From: Homarus americanus
Lineage: Eukaryota; Arthropoda; Malacostraca; Decapoda; Nephropidae
NCBI RefSeq assembly: GCF_018991925.1
Contig: NW_024737042.1
Location: 16,778,102-16,842,101, forward strand
DNA length: 64,000 nt
Direction: 5' to 3'
Both the position numbers and the translations under genes were made by a program. Below the pieces are notes generated by a model. The model was not told the DNA's origin. It searched no databases and was given only the letters and a program-made list of their open reading frames with translations. Positions 50,022-60,229 of the stretch are shown piece by piece. Each line of letters begins with the position of its first letter. Position 1 is the first letter of the stretch.

Positions 50022-52370
50022 GTAAGCTGTGTGCGTCGTGTTACCTAAGTTAATTATAGGTCCAGCAGGTCCCCGAGAATGGTGTCCGCAGTAACTAGGT
50101 TATATAGAATCATCAGGTTTTCTTAATTCTCTGTGTAGATTTTGTCTCCTTAATTATAGATAAATACATAATTGTTGAGCTTGGTTCACCCTGGCTCAAA
50201 ACAATAACTGTGTATTGCATATGCTGTATCTACATTGTTACGAGTTGGGGAATTAGAATATATTTAAAAGTCTACCCAGATCCCAACAGGTAACAACAAT
50301 AAAAAAACAAAGACAATCGGACTATAAAAGGGTAGACAAAGGATGCGAGATTTTGTTGTGTATAATAAAGTACCATAAATTCCTTAACAAAATATTCAGC
50401 TATCTATAATTTACCCTTAACCATACTTAACCTAAACATTAACAGTATATACATATTTATACAGCATACAATAATTTGAAGCAAGTGGACGTGGGGGAGG
50501 CAATACAAGATTACAAATACTTAAGTGCGGAGCTGAGATGGCCGACGAGTAAGGCTGAGTATTGTAGAAGACGGTAGGTAGTCACTGTGCCGTAGGTTTC
50601 CAGGATAGGTGATCCTGTGGTCACTTCCCAGAGTGTAGTGCTCTCTCCTCGAATTGGAGCTGACAAAGAAGACTTTGAGGAGGTGACGCAACAACCAGGA
50701 TATGGAGAAGGGAAACCCCGGAGTGGTAACTAAGACGAGTCATACTCGTGTTTCGTCCCTTGATGGCGTTGCTCGTGGTGCTGGGTAGGTAGATCAGGAC
50801 AATAGATGGCGTGGTTCGTAATGCTGGGTAGGTAGATCATGACAATTGGTGGCGGGGTTCGTAACAACATCTTTGAGCGTGTATGAAATGTCTCGGGCTA
50901 ATTATCAGTGACAGAAGTATCTTATGAAGACATACGAGCTAGACAAATAATGATATGTAGAATGGGACAAGAAAACAAGAGAATAGTAAGAAACACTTGT
51001 ACAGCTGGATATAGAATGTTGGCAACAGTTAAGTAATATATAGATAGTTTGGTATAATATAGAAGATTTTAGAGCGCGCCCACATACACACACACACTAT
51101 AATAAATATAATATAATATAATATAATATAATATAATATAATATAATATTATATAATATATTATAGTGTACGTAACATACATAACAAAAGGAAATTGGGA
51201 CACGGAAAGAACCAACCACTTTCGTGATTGTTAACATCGTCAGGGAGTACAGTAAGCGTCCTATCTCACCACACCGCACTCACTCACTCAGGATCTGTGA
51301 ACAATCATGAAAATGCTTGGATAAATTCTTGATTCAATTTTATATTTATTACCTGTATATTATATATAATAGGGATAATCGTTGATTAAGTTTTACAAAG
51401 TAAATTACGTTTCTGTAAAAAAGGATAACTTTTTATCTTTATCATAATTGTGTAATGAGACAAAATCTCACATGAAGAGGTAAGTTAGGAGATTATAGTT
51501 GTAGAATATTATAGCGAGAGGAAATGGTAGCGGGTCTCGAGGGTGTGATGTCAACACGGTATATTAACACAGGCACAGTACAAGTGTAGTATATAAAACA
51601 CCAATGCGTGTTACAGCTTTATTTTACTAGTTCAATAGGGGGGATTAATGGGGGGGTTCGTACACAATTTATGATAGACTATGGTATTCTCGTATGACCT
51701 AACCTCACAATTAGAATGGGCACTTCACTAAGTCGATCGTTGGGGAGGTTCGGGATCACCGCACTTCTACCGTCTACACAGCCAGCACTTACTGTTACAC
51801 GTTGAGTTGACACTCGATGGACCAGGTTGAGACTTGATTTTGCTTGGTGTAGGCTTCTCTCGAGGCGGGGACTGGGGCAGTAGCCCTTCTTGGTTACAAG
51901 ACACACTCTCGTGAGGAGGGCTAGGACGTCCTGTTGGAAGACCCAGCCGTCAGGTTGAGGTTGATCGAAGTGGGGGGCGAAGACCTCGCCCCTCGCCCAA
52001 TGTGAGGGTCAGGTCTGGACTTTTTCAGAGACATAAAGTTGTATATTCTGGGATCTTCAGATGGGAGCACGTGTGACATGAGGCCCTGGTTGATTTATTG
52101 GCCCTTGACGGGCTCAGGGTTACATTTGACCTGGCTAATGTGAGGTCCAGATCTGGACTTCTTCACGGTATAGGTTATTGTGTATATTGGGGAGAGAGTC
52201 GGCGGTGCTTGGCCTTCTTACATGTTTGTTGGGGACGTGTGACATGAAACCAGTTGATTTGTAACTCCTTGAGTGGTTGCGAGGGTAACCCTTACATTTG
52301 ATCCCCTAATGTCGGGTCAAGTCTGGACTGTTTCTGAGATGTATGCTGTGGTCTGACAACCCATCACTAC
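50022..52370. other. No gene recognised; (TATAA)n tract
   Basis: Contains (ATATA)n-like repeats (TATAATATAATATAA) at about 51097-51165. A duplicated GGCGT.GTTCGT..TGCTGGGTAGGTAGATCA lies near 50764-50840. A directly repeated pair of ~120-bp segments around 51995-52110 and 52135-52320 shares GTGAGGTC.AG.TCTGGACT and ACGTGTGACATGA. No domain was recognised. Confidence 0.5.
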
Positions 52371-52617
<247 letters not shown>

Positions 52618-52629
52618 TGATAACCACAA

Positions 52630-53950
52630 AGAAAGAAAACACGAAGTTCCCAAGCGCTTTCTTAATTCACATCTTCAGGGGTGGTACAGACTAGAAAGTA
52701 ACAAATCAAGGTGTATATATACAGAGGAGGGTGAGACCAGGTCCACAATGGTCAGGTATTAGGTAATGACCCTACTAATCTTTAAATAGCGCACAACGGT
52801 GTGCTATTTGAAAAGAAACTATTAAGTAATATTTTACCACCCTCAGCAGTCTGGTTTAGATATGTTGATGATGTATTATGTCTCTGGCCATGTAATGAGG
52901 ACCTAAAAGCTTTCCTGCCACAACTTAACAACTTAGCCCCCTCGATCAAATTCACTGTGGAATTAGAGCAAGACTGTAAATTGCCATTCCTAGACTGTCT
53001 GATACACAGAATAGGTAACACTTTTAAGTTCAGTATTTATAGAAAACCAACTAATGTGTGTTCATACATTCATTATTATTCTGCCCACCATAATAAAGTC
53101 AAACAGTCAGTATTTTCAACAATGTTTTTACGTGCCTTGAGAATTTGCAGTCCGGAATTCATCGATGAGGAATACAAATATATATATAATATTGGCTCAA
53201 ACCTTAAATACCCTAGATCTTTCATAGACAAATGCTTAAACATTACTAAGAAAACTTTTTATAGAACTGACCCCAAGCCCACCCATGACCACAAGAATAT
53301 CTTAATATTACCATTTCACAAAAATTTCTCACACATTCCTGCACAGCTAAAAACCTGGAACGTCAATGTGGCATTTAAAAAACTCATGCACTGTTAAACA
53401 AATGTTAATCAAGAACTCCCCCAACAACACAATTGGTTGCATTTATAAAGTTCCTTGCAAGGAATGTAATATGTTTTACTTAGGCCAGACAGGTAAAGAT
53501 CTTGCAACTAGAATTAAACAACACAAATACAGTGTTAGGACAGGCCAGGAATCCAATGCTCTGTTTGTTCATTTGAGGGATAACAAGCATTGCATTGACT
53601 GGGATAATGCCTCCTCAATATTACCATGTAATTCAATTGATAGTAGGAACATCATAGAATCTAGTCTTATTAAACATACCGAAGCATTCAACATGAATTT
53701 GAGTAACAGCATGTACAAGCTGGACAATTTTGTAATTAAGAAGATTTGTGATCAGGTGAGAAGGCCGGGTCACTTGACCATCTGACCTGACCACCAACCG
53801 TTGTGTGCTATTTAAAGATTAGTAGGGTCATTACCTAATACCTGACCATTGTGGACCTGGTCTCACCCTCCTCTGTATATATACACCTTGATTTGTATTA
53901 CTCTCTCTAGTCTGTACTCACCCCTGAAGATGTGAATTACACGAAAGCGC
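52630..53950 (+). mobile_element. Penelope-like element, 5'-truncated, with inverted pLTR arms
   Basis: A protein-coding middle (52801-53785) is bounded by inverted arms. The left arm is about 52654-52803 and the right arm about 53798-53949; both contain the inverse-complementary GTAGGGTCATTACCTAATAC and CACCCCTGAAGATGTGAATT blocks. This is the partially inverted pLTR arrangement known for Penelope elements. The left junction lies at GTGCTATTT, which also occurs in the right arm, so microhomology may have joined it. The right arm ends abruptly at CGAAAGCGC, where the Tc1/mariner-like element begins. Confidence 0.9.
52801..53785 (+). pseudogene. Penelope RT (C-terminal part) plus GIY-YIG endonuclease
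   Basis: The frame 52801-53397 carries WFRYVDDVLCLWP, with the catalytic YVDD at about 52860. LPFLDCLIHR and FSIYRKPTNVCSYIHYYSAH follow, the conserved thumb of Penelope RTs. A frameshift near 53380 leads into 53366-53785 with GCIYKVPCKECNMFYLGQTG and TRIKQHKYSVRTG, the GIY-YIG endonuclease core with the IY..., YLGQTG and R-x(3)-H elements. Known Penelope proteins fuse these two activities; the endonuclease nicks target DNA and the RT primes from the nick. Roughly the first half of the RT is absent, and the frameshift breaks the fusion, so the copy is dead. Confidence 0.9.
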
Positions 53951-54651
53951 AGGGTGTCTCAAAAGTCTCCATGCTCAAAGTTTGGCAATTTATAGTAGTT
54001 TAATGGCGAACGATAGCCATCCATGGTTTCACGCGGCACAGGCTGGCAACATCGTTGTACAGTAGATGCCGAGTAATGTACCGGTCACGTGACTACCGCG
54101 CATGAGGGGGCAGAGGGACGGAAGTGCGAGTCAGTCGACAATGAGTCTTAAGCGAACGCTGAGGGTCGCTATGTTGGAGGCGTACTCTGAGTGCAAATCT
54201 TATCAACGTTGTGTTGAAATATTTAGGATGAGATTCTCTGATAGCCAGACACCAAGTAAGGCTACTGTTTATGAACCGGTGAAACGTTTTCGTGACACAG
54301 GAAGTGTGAAAAACATACCAAGAACCGGGCGGCGATCAGTAGTGACACCAGAGTTTGTTGCAATTTCCCCGTAAGTCATTACGGCGTTTGTCACAGCAAG
54401 TGGGAGCATCTCGTTCAGCCGTTCACAGGACTGTCAAGCGTTTAAAGTTACGTTCATGCAGAGTCAGGGTAGTGCAAGAGCTGTGTACCCGTTGGACACA
54501 GACAAGCGTGTTTACTACTGCCGTTGGTTCAACATGTTCACACACAACAATGTCAGAGCTGGATACGACATTTTTCACGGACGAGGCCTGGTTTCATTCA
54601 AACGGGTACGTAAATTCTCAAAATACGCTGTGACAAATGTCGCAATGACAT
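53951..54651 (+). mobile_element. Tc1/mariner-superfamily transposon 5' part
   Basis: Begins with GGGTGTCTCAAAAGTCTCCA, the style of terminal inverted repeat seen in this superfamily, exactly where the Penelope arm stops. A transposase remnant follows. It is cut at 54651 by the LINE; no second terminal repeat was found to the right. Confidence 0.78.
54102..54633 (+). pseudogene. Tc/mariner-like transposase fragment
   Basis: The frame 54138-54374 encodes a helix-turn-helix region (MLEAYSECKSYQRCVEIFRM, TPSKATVYEPVKRFRDTGSV, then GRRSVVTPE), resembling the DUF4817-type N-terminus of this transposase group. The frame 54355-54633 encodes the second HTH (SLRRLSQQVGASRSAVHRTV) and the first catalytic block TTFFTDEAWFHSNGYVNSQN. 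The Asp of TDEAWF would be the first acidic residue. An internal stretch (54456-54550) continues in a third frame as DKRVYYCRWFNMF. At least two frameshifts are present, and the second and third catalytic acids are missing because the LINE interrupts here. Confidence 0.82.
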
Positions 54652-57120
54652 AAGAACATAAGAATGGAGGAAACTGCAGCGGGTCTATTGGCCCATACTG
54701 AGCAGTCCCATTTACACCCAACCCCTATTGCTCATATATCCATCCAACCTATGTGTGAAGCTATGCAGCGTATTCGAGTTAATGATGATATTTGGTAACT
54801 TGTTCCATTCATCCACTACTCTATATCCAAACCAATGTTTACCTGTTTCGCGCCTAAATTTAAATTTGTCTAATTTAAAATCATTGTTACGAGTTCGCTC
54901 CTGGCTGGAAAGTTTAAGAACATAAGAAAAAGGGATACTGCAGGAGGCCGACTGGCCCATACAGGGCAGATCCCTTTCACACCCATCCCAGCACTTCCAT
55001 GTGCCTATCCAACTTCGTCTTGAAGATCCCTAGCGTCCCCGATCCTACTATAGCACTCGGTAGCCTATTCCACATATCCACAACTCGATTACCAAACCAG
55101 TGCTTGCCTATATCCTTTCTGAATCGGAATTTATCTAATTTAAAGCCATTTGTTCTAGTTATTTCGTTATTACTGAGCTTCAGAACATCTTCCATTTTAC
55201 CCTTGTTAATCCCACTTACCCACTTGTACACCCCTATCATATCTCCCCTAACTCTATGCCTCTCTAATGAATGTAAGCCTAAGCTTTTCAGTCTTTCTTC
55301 AATGGAAGGTTTCTAATATTATGGATAATTTTTGTCAGTACTCTCTCCAAAGAATACCTTTGTAATGTCCCCTGTGTTCAGCCCTGACTTCCATTTATAC
55401 TCCTCTATCATATCGCCTTCACTCTACGTCTCTCGAGGGAGTGCAAGTTAAGATGCTTTAACCTATCTCTGTACTCAAGGTTACTAATGCCCGGGATTAG
55501 ACTTGTCATTCTCCTCTGAATTTTTCCAAGGATTCTATATCCATTCTGTAATACGTTGACCAGAATTGAACTGCGTAATCCAAGTGAGGTCTCACAAGCG
55601 CAAGATATAGTTTAGGATGACCTCGCTAGTCTTGTATCTAACACTCCTTTGTATGAACCCAAGTATTTAATTAGCCTCGTTTCGAGCAAATACGCAATGT
55701 TTACTTGGCTTAAGATTCCTACTTTTCATTACTCCTAAATCTTTCTCGCAGTCGGATTTCTCAATAACATCGTTTTTCATCTGGTATCTGGTTTCCCTGT
55801 TTACATCTCATCTACTGGGTACTTTACATTTATCCAAATTGAATTTCATCTTCCATTTTTCAGACCATTCGAAATTTTTTTTAGATCTTCCTATAATAGT
55901 TTTGCGGAGTCCTTGTCAGATTTAATTTATCGCCCTATTTTAGTGTCATATGCAAATTTACTTATGTTGCTGTGTACGCCGATATCTATGTCGTTTATGT
56001 ATATAATAAATAATAATGCTCCAAGTACTGAGCCTTGGGGAACTTCACTAGTGACATTGCTCCAATCGGATTTAGTGCCGTTAATACTCACTCTCTGTTT
56101 CCTGTCCTGTAACCACGCCCTAATCCATTTTAGAATATCTCCTTTAATGCCATGAACCTCCACTTTTCTTATTAGTCTTTCGTGGGGGACTCTGTCGAAC
56201 GCTTTGCTAAAGTCGAGATATACCATATCATAATTGTGCCCCTCGTCCACTGATTCGTAAACAGATGAAAAGAATGTTAATAGATTAGTTAGACATGAAT
56301 GCCCGCTTGTGAAGCCATGTTGGGAATCATTGATCAACTTGTGCTTCTCCAGGTGATTTCGAATAGAGTTTGAAATGATTGTTTCCAGTAATTTGCCTTC
56401 AATTGATGTTAGACTGATTGGACGGTAGTTAGAGGATAGTGATCTATCTCCCTTCTTGAAAACGATATTACATTCGCTATCCTCCAGGATTCTGGTACTA
56501 TACCCGTTTTTAAGGACATGTTAAACAACTTTCCTAAGCTCTTCCTTACATTCCTTTAATACTCTGGCAAATATCTTATCGGGATCTGGTGACTTATTAG
56601 GCTTTAGTTTGTCTAATTGCTTACTAACATCGTTACTAGTCACTACTATCTCGCTTAATTTATTTTCTTCACTATCTCTGTATAGAGTCGGTGCCTCGGG
56701 TATCATGTTTAAATTTTCGGTGGTGAAAACTGTTGAAAAATATTTATTCAGATTATTGCTCATTTCCCCGTCGTTATCAGTGAGCTCGCCGGTATCTGAC
56801 TGTATTCGTCCAATCTTTTCTCGTGTTTTAGTTTGATACATTTGATAGAATCCCTTGGAGTTTGACTTCGCCTCCCTTGCTACCTTTATTTCATTATTCC
56901 TCCTTGCTTTTCTTATCTCGGTCTTAACCCTACCGGCCAATACCTTATAATAATCTCAGATGTAAACTTCACCACGATCTATTCTCCTACCTGTGGCCTT
57001 CCTTTGTCCAATAATATTCTTTAAATAATTATTTATTCATTTTGGGTCATTGTTGTTTGATCTGAGTTTTCTGTATGGTATGTTCTGCCTTTGTGCATTA
57101 AGAAACTCATTGTTGTAATT
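54652..57120 (-). mobile_element. CR1-like LINE, copy 2 (same family as 3895-6235), nested
   Basis: A minus-strand copy starts with the 3' tail AAGAACATAAGAA at 54656. It contains the C-terminal block (54712-54915, HWFGYRVVDEWNKLPN). From 55352 it resumes after an inserted element and passes through the RT (55927-56337, YLDFSKAFDRVPHERL and VPQGSVLG) and the linker (56521-56940, MAGRVKTEIRKARRNNE) to about 57120. The stop that breaks copy 1 before DEGHNYD is absent here (ESVDEG). The catalytic FADD reads FAYD, so the active site is lost. Several frameshifts are present. Confidence 0.88.
54916..55351 (-). mobile_element. Second CR1-like LINE 3' fragment inserted into copy 2
   Basis: Starts with its own AAGAACATAAG tail and CTGGCCCATACAGGGCAG, parallel to but different from copy 2. 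It encodes IGVYKWVSGINKGKMEDVLK and HWFGNRVVDMWNRLPSAIVG, the same C-terminal domain in a diverged subfamily. The LINE copy 2 sequence is split at GGAAAGTTT (54915) and resumes at GAATACCTTTGTAATG (55352). Only about 435 bp of this element is present, a heavily 5'-truncated insertion. Confidence 0.88.
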
Positions 57121-57189
57121 CAATCATCAGCTGGAACATATATAATTTAGTATCATTAAACACACTCTCCTTTACTGTATATATTAGCC

Positions 57190-57300
57190 TTGTCAATAAT
57201 TATTCCTTAGTCTTTACTCGCCCCTGAAGATGTGAATTTCACGAAAGCGCTTGAGAGCTTCGTGTACATGGATCACGTGCACCTACAGTGATTTATTTGT
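57190..57300. repeat. Solo Penelope arm fragment
   Basis: CGCCCCTGAAGATGTGAATT, then TCACGAAAGCGCTTGAGAGCTTCGTG, matches the outer part of the Penelope arms (compare 53925-53950 and the inverse of 52640-52680). It is in the orientation of the right arm and retains the CTTCGTG end that the right arm at 53950 has lost. Confidence 0.7.
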
Positions 57301-57324
57301 ATATACACCTTGTACAGTAGGGAG

Positions 57325-59216
57325 TGACAGTTTTGCAAAAGTTTTCAAAATCAAGTGGCTTGGGTTGGATTATTTGTCTATCGGCCACGCTAATTCCGAA
57401 TATGTTTGAGTTTTTTACATCATTGCATTAAAAGGTTTGTGGATACTTTTGGGTTTGGCATGAAAAACGAGAAAAAACTGTAAATAATAAAGGGACTGGC
57501 AATGTGGCACAACCTGTTAAAATCAAGTTATTGAATTGGATTATTCGACTACTGTGTACACTGGTTCATAATATGCTATTGTTTTACAACTCAATGCGCT
57601 ACAAATTATGCCGATATTTTTGCTGCAAGTCACCACATACGTATATTTCGAAAACCAGTCACCCAATATTACCAACGGCGTGGATAGATTCCGTGGAATG
57701 AATTCAGGACATTCCCGCTCATGGAACATTACCAAACTCCGTATATGTGCCAATGGCAGGCCAATGGCAATATTTACAGAGTTTGTTGAGGCTCCCTGGA
57801 CGGGAATGCCCTGAATTTATTGTCGGAATCTATTCACGCCGTTGGTAATTTCGTCCCAGGACTGATCATCGCATTCAGCCGTGCACTTGGACACGACATC
57901 TCAGTCCATCTCCTCCTTACTCTTTGACCTCATCTTCTCAGTTTTCCTCTCTTCCTCAGCCCTTTTCTTTGCCCTCTTCGCTTCCTTCTCCCTCTCTTCT
58001 TTCAGCTTGGCAGTCACAATTTTGTCAACGCCATCAATGCAGCCCTCCCTTCCCGGTTTCCTCTGGGCTGCCAGGAAGCTTTTCTCTCGTTCGTGCACTT
58101 TGCTGTCGTCTGCCACATCAAACAACTTCTCGGCTATATCCTCGAACCTCATCTTCAGCTTCCCGTTCTTCGTTTTCTTCCTTTTCTGTTTCTGTCCATT
58201 TCCCTTCATCATCATCGTCTCCCTCCGCATCCTCCACAGGTCGTGGACTCTCATTTTCACCCTGATTTCAGAGATAGTGGGGACAGTGGCCTTCCTATAC
58301 ACATCCAGTACCTTCTCAGTCACCTTGTTGGTGGCATCCATATAATCAAAAGCATTTGTTCTTCTCCTTAACCTCTCGTTTTCTGCTTCATAAGCCAGGG
58401 CACTTCCAACTTCCTTGTTCAGAGGCAACTTGTTAGATGGCAGAGGCATCCGAACCCCGAACACCTTATCGTTACCCTGGCGCAGCTGAGTGTTGCTAAT
58501 CTTAGGACGACCCATCTTGGTGGCGGCCCTTTGAACTAACTGCAAAACAACACAGAAAAAACAACTTTCAACACTTCAATATCACCACCTATTGAACAAT
58601 ATTTTATTCAAAAGTACGGACTGAGATTTTGTCCTTAACTGTCCAAGTCAAGCTACTTGGGCTGAATTCGTTGATCAGTCCTGGGACGAATATTACCAAC
58701 GGCGTGAATAGATTCCGTGGAATAAATTCAGGGCATTCCCGTCCAGGGAGCCTCAACAAACTCTGTAAATATTGCCATTGGCCTGCCATTGGCACATATA
58801 CGGAGTTTGGTAATGTTCCATGAGCGGGAATGTCCTGAATTCATTCCACGGAATCTATCCACGCCGTTGGTAATATTGGGCCCTGGTTTTCGAAATATAC
58901 GTATGTGGTGACTTGCAGCAAAAATATCGGCATAATTTGTAGCGCATTGAGTTGTAAAACAATATCATATTATGAACCAGTGTACACAGTTGTCGAATAA
59001 TCCAATTCAATAACTTGATTTTAACAGGTTGTGCCACATTGCCAGTCCCTTTATTATTTACAGTTTTTTCGCATTTTTCATGCCAAACCCAAAAGTATCC
59101 ACAAACCTTCTAATGCAATGATGTAAAAAACTCAAACATATTCGGAACCAGCGTGGCCGATAGACAAATAATCCAACCCAAGCCACTTGATTTTGAAAAC
59201 TTTTGCAAAACTGTCA
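57325..59216. mobile_element. Unclassified element with ~590-bp terminal inverted repeats and one ORF
   Basis: TGACAGTTTTGCAAAAG at 57325 is exactly mirrored by CTTTTGCAAAACTGTCA ending at 59216. The inverted repeats span about 57325-57907 and 58619-59216, with small indels and point changes. Between them lies 710 bp filled by one minus-strand ORF (58545-57901) whose TGA stop lies at the edge of the left repeat. Each inverted repeat holds its own palindrome (57668-57849; 58692-58873). No transposase motif is recognisable in any frame. Flanks (GTAGGGAG left, GTATGTTA right) show no convincing target duplication. It resembles a foldback DNA transposon carrying a passenger gene, but no superfamily can be named. 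Confidence 0.85.
57901..58545 (-). CDS. Uncharacterised 214-aa basic coiled-coil protein carried by the TIR element
   Basis: An unbroken minus-strand ORF. A better-placed alternative start is the internal ATG that gives MGRPKISNTQL (residue 11). Residues 15-60 contain VFGVRMPLPSNKLPLNKEVG. Residues 60-125 are a charged helical region (ENERLRRRTNAFDYMDATNK, VPTISEIRVKMRVHDLWRMR). Residues 140-185 contain FEDIAEKLFDVADDSKVHER, EKSFLAAQRKPGREGCIDGV. Residues 185-214 are a Lys/Arg/Glu coiled coil. The FDVA...FLAAQR.PGR.G...GVD pattern resembles a repeatedly found, uncharacterised family in arthropod and cnidarian genomes, as far as I recall. No DDE, RT or nuclease motif is visible. The 73 bases before the start contain AT-rich sequence (TATTTTATTC) that could hold a promoter. 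It fills the space between the inverted repeats, so it probably belongs to the element. Function unknown. Confidence 0.6.
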   Translation of the reverse strand: MQLVQRAATKMGRPKISNTQLRQGNDKVFGVRMPLPSNKLPLNKEVGSALAYEAENERLRRRTNAFDYMDATNKVTEKVLDVYRKATVPTISEIRVKMRVHDLWRMRRETMMMKGNGQKQKRKKTKNGKLKMRFEDIAEKLFDVADDSKVHEREKSFLAAQRKPGREGCIDGVDKIVTAKLKEEREKEAKRAKKRAEEERKTEKMRSKSKEEMD

Positions 59217-59217
59217 G

Positions 59218-59574
59218 TATGTTACGGATGTTTTAGCGTAATCGGTTATTTTGCAAAATGACCGGCATGCATATTGGTAATTTTTCAAAATAACTTACAA
59301 ACAGACAACCTAAACTAACCTAACCTTGGTTAGGACAGCACATAGTCCAAAGTTTAAAAAAAAACAGAACAGGACCACTTCACTGTGTATCAAGCTACAC
59401 GAGCCATCCTAACCTAACGTAACCTAACCTACTGTAACCTAAACTAACCTAACCTTATTCAACCATAAGTTAGGTTAGTTTAGGTTGTCTGTTTGGAAGT
59501 TATTTTGCAAAATTACCAATATTCATGCCGGTCATTTTGCAAAATAACCAATTCCGCAAAAAACAGCAACATTA
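59218..59574. mobile_element. Foldback MITE A with telomere-like arms
   Basis: The left arm starts TATGTTACGG and contains TCGGTTATTTTGCAAAATGA, CCGGCATGCAT and AACTAACCTAACC. The right arm carries the inverse (GGTTAGTTTAGGTTG, ATGCCGG, TTGCAAAATAACC) and ends near CAACAT. Arms are about 110 bp. The core holds AACAGGACCACTTCACTGTG and an AACCT-rich run. No coding potential. Confidence 0.85.
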
Positions 59575-59578
59575 TATG

Positions 59579-59854
59579 TATGTTACGTTTTTTTCGCGAA
59601 ATCGTTTATTTTGCAAAATTTCCGGCATGCATAGCGGTAATTTTGCGAAATAACTTACAAACAGGCTAACCAAAGTTAAAACAAAAGAACAGGACCACTT
59701 AACTGTGTATCAATCTACATGAGCCATCCAAACCTAACCTAACCTAACCTAACCATAAAGTTAATTTAGTTTAGGTTGTCAGTTTGTAAGTTATTTCGCA
59801 AAATTATCGCTATGCATGCCGGAAATTTTGCAAAATAACCGAAAACGTAACATA
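59579..59854. mobile_element. Foldback MITE B, directly adjacent copy
   Basis: Starts TATGTTACGTTTT and ends AAAACGTAACATA, a perfect terminal inversion with TA at both ends. It shares arms and core (AACAGGACCACTTAACTGTG, GAGCCATCC) with MITE A, but is 276 bp against 357 bp because the AACCT-rich core is shorter. A TA target duplication is likely since it is followed by a (TA)n run. Confidence 0.87.
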
Positions 59855-59934
59855 TATATATATATATAACAAAGAAGTATGTCTGTGTGTTTGTTTGTTT
59901 GTGTCCGCACGAGAATCTCAGAAACTACATTACC

Positions 59935-60150
59935 CATCTGTAGTGATGATGGATGGTGTTATATGTAGTGATGAATGGTGTTATATGTAGTGATGATGGA
60001 TGGTGTTATATAGTGATGATGGATGATATTATATGTAGTGATGATGGATGGTGTTATATGTAGTGATGATGGATGGTGTTATATGTAGTGATGATGGATG
60101 ATGTTATATGTAGTGATGATGGGTGGTGTTATATGTAGTAATAATTAGAC
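59935..60150. repeat. Tandem repeat, ~25-bp unit (TGTAGTGATGATGGATGGTGTTATA)
   Basis: About eight copies with small deletions between a TGTTTGTTTG-rich segment and the Helitron helicase remnant. It may be part of the Helitron's 5' region. Confidence 0.9.
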
Positions 60151-60229
60151 AATAAAATAATAACCGTTTAATGCTAAAAAAAATATACTTTGCTGTACCG
60201 TTGTAGTGGAACTTACATACACCGTTAAT

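Noticed and set aside
54977..55240. 87-codon minus-strand ORF as a small host gene
   Set aside because: It is the C-terminal domain of the inserted CR1-like LINE, matching 5900-6163.
57924..58371. Plus-strand Ser/Leu/Phe-rich ORFs opposite the TIR-element gene
   Set aside because: Shadows of the Lys/Glu-rich minus-strand ORF; the minus strand is the only one spanning the whole interior.
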